Source: Adiantum capillus-veneris
Taxonomy: Eukaryota > Streptophyta > Polypodiopsida > Polypodiales > Pteridaceae
DNA length: 64,000 bases
Assembly: GCA_014529385.2 (NCBI GenBank)
Contig: CM043942.1
Coordinates: forward strand, 64,451,184 to 64,515,183
Direction: 5' to 3'
In this document: positions 46,061 to 55,284 of the stretch, in pieces
How positions within the stretch are numbered: position 1 is the first letter of the stretch
Layout of the letters: the number at the start of each line of letters is the position of its first letter
Notes under the pieces: generated by a model
The model's database searches: none
The model's input: the letters and a program-made list of their open reading frames with translations, nothing else
What the model was told of the DNA's origin: nothing
Position numbers and translations under genes: made by a program

Positions 46061-46396
46061 TACACACACACACAAGGAGGTGAAGAAGAAGAAGATGGAG
46101 ATGGAGATGGAGCAAGAGCACTCTTCTATTGCACAAATGACAGAATGAGTGAATTTAAGGTTTAGTTGACTTTTATATGAGTTCGCCCCATTCACACTTG
46201 GGCGCCCATGCTTAGCCAACTAATCCCTTTAATGTTCCAGTTAGACTGCGCCTCTCATCGGCGATCACTCTTACCCTTTTCCTATTGGACCGACAAGCCG
46301 GGTACCTAACTCTACCAAATAAATAATACAATGTCCGCCGTAGGTTAGAACGTCCGTCATAGGTGATAGGGTGTCCGTGAACCGTGAGGGTTAACA
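45774..46396 (-). repeat. 3' LTR of the gag-protease element
   Basis: On the minus strand it starts TGTTAACCCTCACGG and ends CGCGTACA. TATA box CATATAAAAG at 46170-46179; a GA/CT microsatellite (46014-46056) lies in the transcribed part. Short open frames here are not genes. Confidence 0.9.
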
Positions 46397-46412
46397 TGCC
46401 CCCCTTCTTGAT
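46397..46412 (-). promoter_or_regulatory. Polypurine tract of the gag-protease element
   Basis: The minus strand reads ATCAAGAAGGGGGGCA directly before the TG of the LTR. Confidence 0.8.
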
Positions 46413-48287
46413 GTAGATTCCTTCCTCGGAAGCTATTGAGTTGAAGCTCGTTCATCGAGGTGGAAGAGCATTCGAGATCCTTAGCCTTCTTCAGTCACTG
46501 CAAAATCAAACAACATTGGCACAATAATTGCATTCTCATAAGCGATTAAAAAGCATATGCAGTTTTAGGCAGGCAAATTGATTGGTAATAGAATTTTAAA
46601 CAATTTGTCATCAATAAACATTAAATTTCAATGTAATCAACTACATAAACAGATGTACAGGTAAAAAATTAAACAAGTCTCGGGTCGCTAATTTAACGGT
46701 CGAAAGGCACTAGAGATCGACTATTAATGCCATGGGTAAGCTTCTTAAATTTTCTCTGGTCAATTAAGTTGTTTAATCGCGAGAGCCAAGTATTTCATGT
46801 TCGAGGGCTGACTAGAGGCTATACCTAGAAGACCTTGTAGTTAAGCTACGATAAAATGAATTTCTCATGAAATCATCGCCTGACCGATTACCTTTTCTTT
46901 GACCCCCCAAAGTATTTTCACAATGATTCAATTTTGATGTGTGTGCTTATTTTGTATGCCTTGGGTTTTTTGCTTTTCAAGGAAAAGCGCCCACACTGGG
47001 AACCTCTAGGGCTCTAGTACCATAGGCGCCGACATGTGAGTGAAGTACCCAATCAAGCTGAGATTTCTCTTCCAGCTTAAGATTTTACAATGTGACACTT
47101 TGATTTTTTGTTTGTTCATTTTCAGCATTTTAATTTTGTAACTTTGGGGGGTCATATAACACTGATACACCTCCCCAAGCTCATCACACAAGTAAACTCC
47201 CTTTATAATACTTAAGCTAAAGGTCAATAGGGTCAAGCCTACTAGAAAGCCCTAGTACACTTCACACAATGCTGCCTAATTCGGATTAAGAACCTAAGTA
47301 ACCATTGATTATTAGGAAGGCATTCCCCATGGTATTAAGAGAAGATCTCTAACACCTAACTTGGTCAAACTAGCTTAGTCGGACTGCTTGATTTTTAAAC
47401 CTAGACAAGTGATTATGACAAAAAATTCATTGAATTTAATGTTTGATACTAAGCAAATGCGCTGTATATTATGCTACCAATCACAATCAAAGCAGACAAA
47501 CATGGATGCAAAAAAGATAAGGGGCAATGCTAATGGACAAGAAACACCTGTTTGTGTTGATGGTCGTGCTTGATTTGAAGTGTGAACGAGAGAAAGATCC
47601 CATGAAGGTCCAAATTCTAACAACAGCAACACGTTCCTGTACACACTAAGAAACACAAAGAATACCTCTAGGAGGCATATCAGTGGGAAAAAGGAACTTT
47701 GCTAATCACTCAACTCTAAAATAGAAACACTCCTATCGTACTAATTCTACCTACCCTCCATCACTCGAGTGATGAGGATCAAAGGTGTTTTATGACGTAG
47801 GTTTCTGTTTCAGTGTACCGAATGTGAATGTGTAGGTCTGGTCAATGTTTTGACTTTTATTGTGCATACTCATTTGCTAAAGTCTCTTGCTCTTTATTTA
47901 TTTTTGTTTTTTGTGAGTATAAGGTTTTATATATACATTCCCTAAGATTGGTGATTGAGAGGTCAGGGAAACAAGGTTGAGAGGGAAGCAAGTGAATGAT
48001 GACTGCCAACAAACACTCCCCCCTTCCTTGGGTAGATCATATCATTTGAAATGAGCTCGTCACCCTTTGAAACCAATCGTTCCAGTTGGTAATAGGTGAG
48101 GATTTTTTCTAGTAGTTTTCTCTTACCTTAGGTGCCTCGTCAAGCTGCAAGCGTGGTAAGGTACTCTCCCAGAATCAAACTTGAAGTGGTTCATCATGCG
48201 ATTCTTGAACACTGGGAGGTGTGGATTCCTTTGTAACTTTATGGAGGTCTACTATTGTAGGTGGAGGCTGTGGAGAAGCTTTTACCT
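46413..48287 (-). other. Untranslated 3' region of the gag-protease element
   Basis: About 1.9 kb between the protease stop and the polypurine tract, in the place where pol would be. Translation in all frames shows no RT, RNase H or integrase block, and stops are dense. It is AT-rich with no clear repeats. Confidence 0.7.
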
Positions 48288-49946
48288 CTATGGATGCATT
48301 ACATGAGGAGCTAGAAGCTTCATGGGACCCCCCCCCCTTCTTGAGCTAGGTGGAACAAATCGTTCTTTTTTCGGTACCCAAACTAGCTCTGGAGCGGGTA
48401 TGTAGCATTCTGTGATTTTTTTCTTTCTGAGATTGTCAATTTGTTTTGGAGCTACAAGATTGGGCGCACATGGGTCACGTGACATGTAAGAACATAATCT
48501 ACGTTTTGGCACCCAGATGTGATCATTTCCTTGATAGTAGCCTTGGGCTTCCAATAGTCGTTTAGGAATCCAACGCCACGTTTTCTTATTTTTCTTGGAG
48601 CGAGTGGTACGTTTCTTACAAGGCTTTCGTTTTTTAGTACTAGCCATGGTCTCTAAAGAAGCTTTAGGGACCCACTTGTATGTTTTCTTCGTTACATTAG
48701 GATGAGTCTTGTCAGAAGCTATATTTGCTTCTAGCATATTTAAGGGTACTGGCATTTCATCCCCCTCAGGTGTTACCCAAGTCGTCCCCCTGTTTCTCCA
48801 AGTGTCTATGGTTGCTGCTAGGTGGACCCAATCCACATTGTCCGACTCAGTCATCCCAGGTAGTACATCCATATATGGAGAATCTTCCCCAACATCAGTG
48901 TCCGCTTTACACGTGTAACAATACTGCAATGGAGCCGAGTGAACTGTTGTGTCAGATCTATGATCAATTATAAACCTGTTTCCTAGAGGATGTGCTCGAC
49001 CCGTCACAAGATCCACTCGAATGACAGAATCTTGGAGCTGCAGGTAGACATGGTTTTTGGACCAGTCATGCACCTTTTTTGCTTCCCTCATGAAAGGACG
49101 TCCTAAGATCATCTCCGATGCCATAGTGTGTTTGGAGAAATCCATAACAATGAAAGTAACTCTTATTTTATGTCCAAGGACCTTGATCTTGAGATTTTCT
49201 AGCATCTCAATAGGTTCAACAATAGACCCATTGGCCATCTTCACTACTATGGTTATGGTCGCAAGGTGAGGTCTTCCCATAGTTTCCCAGCAATTTTTAG
49301 TCACAATGCTAACCCCAACGCCACCATCAAGGATTCCCTTCACAGTTAATCCCTTAGTAGTGATTGGTATGGTCGCATTGGATTCATCACCCTCAAAGTA
49401 TTGTCCCAACTTGTTAACAGGTATTTCTATAACAAGGTTCTCATCTAGGTTGGGTTGTGGATCTATGTGTTCCTCCTCTATTGGCATCTCCCCAGCTCCA
49501 TCCATCTGTGCAAATTGTGGTAGCCCAAACTTTAGTTCTCCATTGAGGAAGGCTCGAAGAGCTGAGGCTAGCTCAGGGTCTATATATAGTTTGGACATGA
49601 TGGTGGTTCTAACTTCTGAAGACATGAAATCCATCAATTTGGCAATGTTTAACGGAACCTTTTGGCCTTGAGTCCCTTGACGTGGGGAAGATGGGATCTC
49701 CATTTCTTCGATAGGATCAGGTAGTCCCTGTGTAAACATTCTTTCCATCAAGAAGTGAGTACGCCCACTTTCCCATGACTTTAAGCCACTTTCTTCTTGG
49801 ATGACACTAGGTATGTCCAAGGGTCTATGGACTTGGTGAGATTGTTGTTGCGTAGGGAACACGGTGTTTGTAATCTTGATCGTCCTAGGTGTTGGTTCTA
49901 GATCCCTTTGGGTATCTTCTACCAAACTCCTTAATTGCTTGACTCA
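48288..49946 (-). CDS. pro: Protease and basic C-terminal part of the gag-protease polyprotein
   Basis: An open frame of over 545 codons, in frame with the knuckle region across one TGA (49944-49946). Residues ~155-200 have LGQYFEGDESNATIPI and GILDGGVGVSIVTKNCW, the aspartic protease site with Asp-Gly-Gly; ASEMILGRPFMREAKKVHDW is the ILGRPF strand. After a Cys/Asp-rich spacer, the last 130 residues carry four W(V/I)PK words (YKWVPKASL, WRWIPKRLL, IWVPKRRL, VWVPKKERF) within very basic sequence. A real start at the TTG near 49925 is unlikely; it was probably read from gag. Related to element B protease. Confidence 0.8.
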
Positions 49947-51086
49947 CTCAATCTCCCCTGTAGGGTTTGGGTAAGTTCCTATCTTCTTTTTGGATCCTGG
50001 CCATTGTGGCTCGTGAAGATCTTCCTTGTTGGTTTCTATGTTAGTGGTTGTTTTGGTCTCCATGGTTTCACCTGAATCAGAATCTTTTTCAGCATCGTTC
50101 ATATATACGGGGTCATCACCAGTCCCTATGTTGGTCTTTGAACTGGGGTCTGACTTCGTTGCTTTATGCGATCTCTTTCTTCGTGTTTTCTTCTTTTTCT
50201 GAGATTGGGCAATTGATGCCGTGTCTCTTTCCTCAAGAATATAATTTTGTTTTTGGAGCATCGATCGTGTGAGTACGTTTACTAGTACCACGGGTGTACT
50301 TGGTGATGGCTCCTCGGTAACTTCAATCAAGTTTAATGGCATGATCTTAGGTGCATTTGGATTATTTGGACATTGGGCAATCAAATGATCTATGCCACAT
50401 CGATTACACATGAGTATCGGCATTGTAGACGTGCTCGCTTGATTGGTCTGCATTAGTGTGGTGTTCTTTTGTAGCCTAATAGGACACTCGGCTACACGAT
50501 GTGAACCTCCACACTCATAGCATTGAAGAGGTAGTCTCTTAGAAGTGTAATTGGTATTTTGGCCTCTTGCCGCAAGAGCAGCTACTTGATATACAGGTTT
50601 GACTTGTCCCCAATAGTCCTCCATGTAGTATTGTAGACTTTCTTCAAGCACATCCATCCCATAGGCGATATTAGGATCTATATCTTCCTCATAGCCTTCC
50701 AAACAAGAAATAGATGACTCACAACCCACTTGATTCACAGAAGTGATTCTTGGATGTGGTGGTTGTGGTCCTAGCACTGGAGGCGGTAAGGGTGTTGTTT
50801 GAACAACATTTTGGGCCCTAGGGACCATGTGTTGTGACGTTTTTTCAAGAGGTGGGGCCGGCATCAATGCAGGCAGTCGTAGTGTGTCTGTCCATGCTAA
50901 GGTTGGTCTATTGGCCATCACGCGCTTAAATACTATGCAATCCTTAGCTTGATGACCATACCTCCCACAGGCATTGCAGTTCCCATTGAATTTTACTCTA
51001 AAAGTAGGGCATTCACTGGTACTATGCGGTCCATAGCATACTGAGCACCATTGCTGCTCCCTTGTTGGATACATATGATTGTTTTA
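49944..51086 (-). CDS. gag: Zinc-knuckle region of the gag-protease polyprotein (376 aa)
   Basis: In frame with gag upstream across a single TAA (51084-51086) and with protease downstream across a single TGA. Four Cys-His boxes: CSVCYGPHSTSEC, CNACGRYGHQAKDC (perfect CX2CX4HX4C), CYECGGSHRVAEC and CNRCGIDHLIAQC; three have only three residues between Cys and His, a less common spacing. A Lys/Arg-rich stretch (KKKKTRRKRSHKATK) and acidic tail follow. Four knuckles in one gag is unusual; most plant gypsy elements have one or two. Confidence 0.8.
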
Positions 51087-52690
51087 CAGAGCACAATTGT
51101 CTCTAAGACTCTCTTGAATAGCCTTGATATCTGCTAAAGTCATCTCAGATATCTTTGGCTCCTTAGCAATAGGCTTTAGGGTCATTGGCTGATGCCCTGA
51201 TGCTTGTGAGCTAAAAGATTTAGGCTCAACAGACACTCTTTCTCCTTGAATCATTAAATTATCCTCCAATTGGATCGCATTGGTGGTGACTTCTTCCCAA
51301 GTGGTGATACCTCTAATGACTAGGCCATTGTAGATATCCTCATGCCGTAATCCACTAATGAATCTATCAAGAAATTGGTTATTGTTGAAGCGCTCATTTG
51401 GATTACAACGAGAATTCAAATGCTTCAAGCAACTTATAAAGTCTCTCACCGACTCTCCTTCCTCTCGTTGGGCTTTCTGGAGCTGAGAGGCTATACCCCA
51501 AAGCACTCCCTCTCGTATGTATTCTTTTAAGAACAGTCTCTTAAGAGTAGGGTAAATCGTTTTTTCTTCCACCCTTAGGGTTCTATACCAATCCCCAGCC
51601 TTTCCGCTTAAGGTTAGGCTTAAAGCATTGCTCTTATGTAGGTCATTGTGTTCTCCTAGAGAATCGCATATTTGTTCAAACACTTCGATATGATTTCTCA
51701 CATCCCCGTCTCCACTAAATTTTTGTGTGAGCTTGGCTATTTGTACTGCCTTACTTCTAGGCTCTCTATCAGGCGTGTTACGCATATTCTCAGCAATAGA
51801 TCGACCAATAGCTTGAGCAAATGTTGCCAAGTCACCTAAATGAGCAGGCACCGTGGGTGAAGGTGCTCCAGAGACTACATGTTGAGTAGGTATTGGCATT
51901 GGGCTTGGCGCATAGGAAGCCCTTGGGTTCCACGTTGGGTACGATGTTGTGCCATGTGGTGGTCCATAGTTCATATGAGTGGCCCTAGGCATAGCAGACG
52001 TCAGATGTGACATGCTAATGCTAGCTGGTATAGTCCCATGGAAATTAGAACTTGGGTGTTGTGGTTGTGGAGCATAGGTAGTTGAAACAATGGGAGGGGT
52101 AGGGACTACATGAGTACGTGGACCCATAGGTGCATACGATTGGTACTCACTTGTAGATACTATTGCAGGCATTGAGCTACCATGTAGCGGTGCTTTACTA
52201 ACAAACGAGGTCCATGGCGTGTTTCTTGGCATGCCCATCATTGGGGTAGGCATCGTAGTCGTGGTGTCATCCAGGAAAAGATGAGCTAGACTTGGAAAAG
52301 TAAAGCTATCACTTGTGGGCTCAGATTGCATTGAGACCCCTGGCGAAACAACATATGGGGGATTGATGGGACTCACTGGGGGAGTCTCCATTTGTGATAG
52401 AGTGGGTTGTTTCCCTTTGCCCGTGTCTAAAAATCGCATAGGACCCGTCGAAGGTATGTTTATTCCTCGATTTTGCCTCTTGGACTGGATAATCCTATGG
52501 ATGACATTGCAGATCATGTGTTGTTGTTCCTCTAGACTAGTGGCACTAGATGTGGATTGTACAACTTCTAACCAACCCACATGGTATGTGTAGCCCATGT
52601 ATAGGTCGGTCAAAGTCTCCGTGTGTAGGTCATATTCCCAATTTTCATTGAGAAATACCCCGTCCAAACTTGGTGTACTAGAGGGTTGCC
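51084..52690 (-). CDS. gag: Gag capsid part of the gag-protease polyprotein
   Basis: The open frame formally runs up to 52943, but codons above 52693 read through LTR and satellite because of the 5' deletion, so the true gag starts within the lost part. It has a long Pro/Ser/Thr/Met-rich N-terminal half, then AKLTQKFSGDGDVRNHIEVF, LSGKAGDWYRTL (the conserved gag W), REGESVRDFISCLKHL and FISGLRHEDIYNGL, the normal retrotransposon gag domain. Remarkably long and open for an element with no pol. Confidence 0.8.
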
Positions 52691-52692
52691 TG

Positions 52693-52780
52693 ACTCTACC
52701 AAATAAATAATACAATGTCCGTTGTAGGTTAGAACGTCCGTCGTAGGTGATAGGGTGTCCGTGAGCCGTGAGGGTTAACA
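52693..52780 (-). repeat. 5' LTR remnant (88 bp) of the gag-protease element
   Basis: Matches 46309-46396 at 84 of 88 positions. At 52692 it jumps straight into gag, so about 535 bp of LTR plus primer site are deleted. Confidence 0.9.
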
Positions 52781-53197
52781 GCTCTGAAGGTCCGCCTAGC
52801 GTAAATACACAATCTAAACCACTGAAAGACGCAAGGCGGACCTTCAGAACACTAACCGGCGAGCCGTAAGGTACTGCGGCAAGCATTAGAGTTTGCCGGC
52901 AAGTCAAGAGCACTAACTGGCAAGCTGTAAGGTAATGCGGCAAGCATTAGAGCTTGCTGGCAAGTCATACAACTTTCCCGTAAGCTCTAATGCTTGCCGC
53001 AATACCTTACAGCTCATCGATTAGTGCTCTGACGGTCCGCAATGCGTAAATACACAATCTAAACCACTGAAAGATGCAAGGCGGACCTTCATAACACTAA
53101 CTGGCGAGCCGTAAGGTAATGCGCCAAGCATTAGAGCTTGTCGGTAAGTCGTACGACTTACCAGTAAGCTCTAATGCTTGTCGCATTACCTTACGGC
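52781..53197. repeat. Hairpin satellite, block 3
   Basis: About two units with loops at 52800-52825 and 53048-53072. It ends at ACGGC (53193-53197), the target duplication of the inserted small-ORF unit. Confidence 0.92.
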
Positions 53198-53397
53198 GTC
53201 GAGAAATTTGCGGTCTTGCCAGGAAAGCACCGGGCTTATAGCTGTGAGAGTTTGTGAGAGAACTCAACAAAAACTATATGAAGGAGTTAAACCATAGATG
53301 CCATGAAGACTAGGGTTTGGAAAGAAGTGCAATCAAAGAAGACTCACTCTTTCTCTCTTGCACTCACACACACAAAGAAAGAACACAAAAGAGAATG

Positions 53398-53610
53398 TCA
53401 AAACAATACGAAAATGAAAACATCAAGGCTATGGTCATATCGTATCATGGGTAATATGAAAGGGTTAATAGATGAGTTAATGACATTCAATCTTGACTGA
53501 CCAAATAGGCTACGAATTGTTCTTTGGAATTGTAGTTTTGTGCTTACCATAATATATATATTTTGTCTAGTGATTGGGATTAATTGTGTGTACAAATCCT
53601 CTTGGTTCAT
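53398..53610 (-). CDS. Small-ORF family protein B, copy 2 (70 aa)
   Basis: Starts with an ATG that overlaps the stop of ORF A (ATGA). It differs from copy 1 by Pro to Ser in the SLFGQxRLN block and Ala to Val four residues on, plus two silent changes. The motifs STKLQFQ, NPFILPMIRYD and SLDVFIFVLF are unchanged. Confidence 0.7.
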   Translation of the reverse strand: MNQEDLYTQLIPITRQNIYIMVSTKLQFQRTIRSLFGQSRLNVINSSINPFILPMIRYDHSLDVFIFVLF

Positions 53611-53825
53611 AGCAAGATAACTACGCTTACGTCAAAAGAAAAGTTATAGTCTATGAGAGGTAGTATGATGGGATCCGGTGATAGAAGTATTTCATTAAGC
53701 CTTTCTGGGCCAAAGAGAAACACTATACGTTGTTGAAAGTGTATTTTACGGCTAATCCATACGTTAATTCTAATAGATTGTACAGAGTGAAAGCGATAGA
53801 AATGATCATCATGTGGGTTATTCAT
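53607..53825 (-). CDS. Small-ORF family protein A, copy 2 (72 aa)
   Basis: Differs from copy 1 only by Arg to Gln at residue 16, against seven silent differences. Preceded immediately by TAG, the end of a 44-codon leader frame made by splicing out 53939-54178 (ATG at 54200). Thus leader, A and B form three frames linked by touching or overlapping stop and start codons. Confidence 0.7.
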   Translation of the reverse strand: MNNPHDDHFYRFHSVQSIRINVWISRKIHFQQRIVFLFGPERLNEILLSPDPIILPLIDYNFSFDVSVVILL

Positions 53826-53938
53826 CTAAGATAGTATGTGAGAAATATAGATATGAGAGAAGTGAAGACATGAGAATTTTCCCTCCCAAGCCCTATTCTT
53901 GCCCTTAGGCAATAAGGATACTGTGGGGAGAGATGTAC

Positions 53939-54020
53939 CTGTAGCAAAGAGAACCTAAAATTTGTAGAGAGGATGAATGACTAAGAGTGAGAGAGATAGG
54001 TTTGGTTAAGGAGATGAGAT

Positions 54021-54114
<94 letters not shown>

Positions 54115-54178
54115 GGATTAGAGATGAAAAAGAAAACAACAAGAAATCAAGAAAACATCAATGTAAAACACATCTTAC
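53939..54178 (-). other. Intron in small-ORF unit copy 2, expanded by (GT)n
   Basis: Donor GTAAGATG (54178 down) and acceptor TTTGCTACAG (ending 53939) are the same as in copy 1. A (TG)n run at 54051-54114 on the plus strand, next to an AT run (54026-54050), is absent from copy 1. Confidence 0.6.
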
Positions 54179-55284
54179 TTGACAAACCCTTTGGCACCAT
54201 TATTGATGGAGAGAGAAGAAGAGTGGATAATTCCACTTTGATTGATACACCAAGTGCAAGACCTTCTTTGATTAGATTTGATCTTCCAAAGATAGCATAC
54301 AAGAATGGCTAGTCTTCCTCTAAGAAAGTGTAGGCTTGGGCTTATGTTAATGGCTAAGTACAATTAGGCATTACTACTCACTCCCTCAAGAATTCCTCTC
54401 ATCAATGGCTTGAATGCTTGAGTTTCTTCCAAGGAAGAAGAGGTCCCCTTTTATAGGCGAAGGGAACCCCCAAGGGTTTACACAAGAAGAGAGAAGCCAG
54501 TGTGAACAGGAATTGGAAAAGTTGGAAATGAGCTGCCCCTGCATGATGTGGGCAGAATGGGGTCCAGTATTTTGATCATATCTCCTCAACCGTGGCTCCA
54601 AATAAAAAAGTAAAAATATGGGAACAAACTTCAGCTCATTAGCTACGATTTTCATTTTAAAATTGTTTTCCAATTCGGATTGGAACCTTGTGTAAAAAAC
54701 TCATCAAAATAGGGTCCATTTATGGCAGCAAAAGTCTTCATGTGGTCTCCTTAGCTTAGACTTTCATTTAATTCCAAAGGACACCTCATGCCATATGAAA
54801 GCATGACATTGCTCCTTGACAAAGTTTTGTAATCAAGCTTGCAATAATGCATTAAAATAAGTGTATCTTTGAAATCATGCCACCTGGTGTCCCACTAGGA
54901 TTTGATTCTCTCCTAGTAGCTATTTAAAAAGAAATATAAGAAAAGTATTAAAAATACATAGAATATATATATATTGGAGTTTACCCTAGATATAGGATCT
55001 AGATAGGGTGTGAGATGATAATGAAATAGTAGAAATAAAGAATCAATGCTTTTTGCCCCAAGTTAAAGAGGCGGAGCTATTGATGCTTTTCCCATAGTAT
55101 TTTCTGATGGTAAAGTAAGGATATGTTACCCTTGAGAAAAATAATTAATAGGATGAGATAGAAGGCTTATTATTATACTTAAATATGCATATGTACACTA
55201 TAGGAAATATAATTATGTATCTAAAAAAATACAAGATAGATCTTGTAGCATGCGTTCCCACTATGTACGTGTCACAGCATGACA

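Larger units (their letters stand above)
45774..52780 (-). mobile_element. Gag-protease-only LTR retrotransposon inserted in the hairpin satellite
   Basis: 3' LTR 45774-46396 (623 bp, TG...CA), polypurine tract 46397-46412, coding region 48288-52690, and the first 88 bp of the 5' LTR at 52693-52780. Flanks are GTTCT (45769-45773) and GCTCT (52781-52785), and the satellite unit rejoins when the element is removed. The two LTR pieces differ at 4 of 88 bases, all transitions. No RT, RNase H or integrase exists anywhere in it. The rest of the 5' LTR, primer site and leader are deleted, so this copy cannot move. Confidence 0.9.
53198..55284 (-). mobile_element. 2.1-kb LTR-like unit with small-ORF pair A-B (copy 2)
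   Basis: Minus-strand homologue of 28477-30479. ACGGC flanks it at 53193-53197 and 55285-55289, and the satellite arm 'gagccgtaagg' is rebuilt if it is removed. Ends on its own strand are TGTCATGCTG...TTTCTCGAC. TATA box at 54448-54456, intron 53939-54178, ORF A 53607-53825, ORF B 53398-53610. It is 84 bp longer than copy 1, largely through a (GT)n run in the intron. High similarity to copy 1 indicates fairly recent activity relative to the other elements. Confidence 0.88.

Noticed and set aside
45757-46148. Plus-strand ORFs in the 3' LTR of the gag-protease element
   Set aside because: Antisense to a well-defined LTR and spanning a CT/CA microsatellite; no domain.
52693-52943. N-terminal extension of the gag frame (codons above 52693)
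   Set aside because: These codons read through the LTR remnant and satellite; the open frame is an accident of the 5' deletion.
54052-54312. ORF starting with Val-Cys repeats
   Set aside because: Produced by the (GT)n run and antisense to the small-ORF unit leader.
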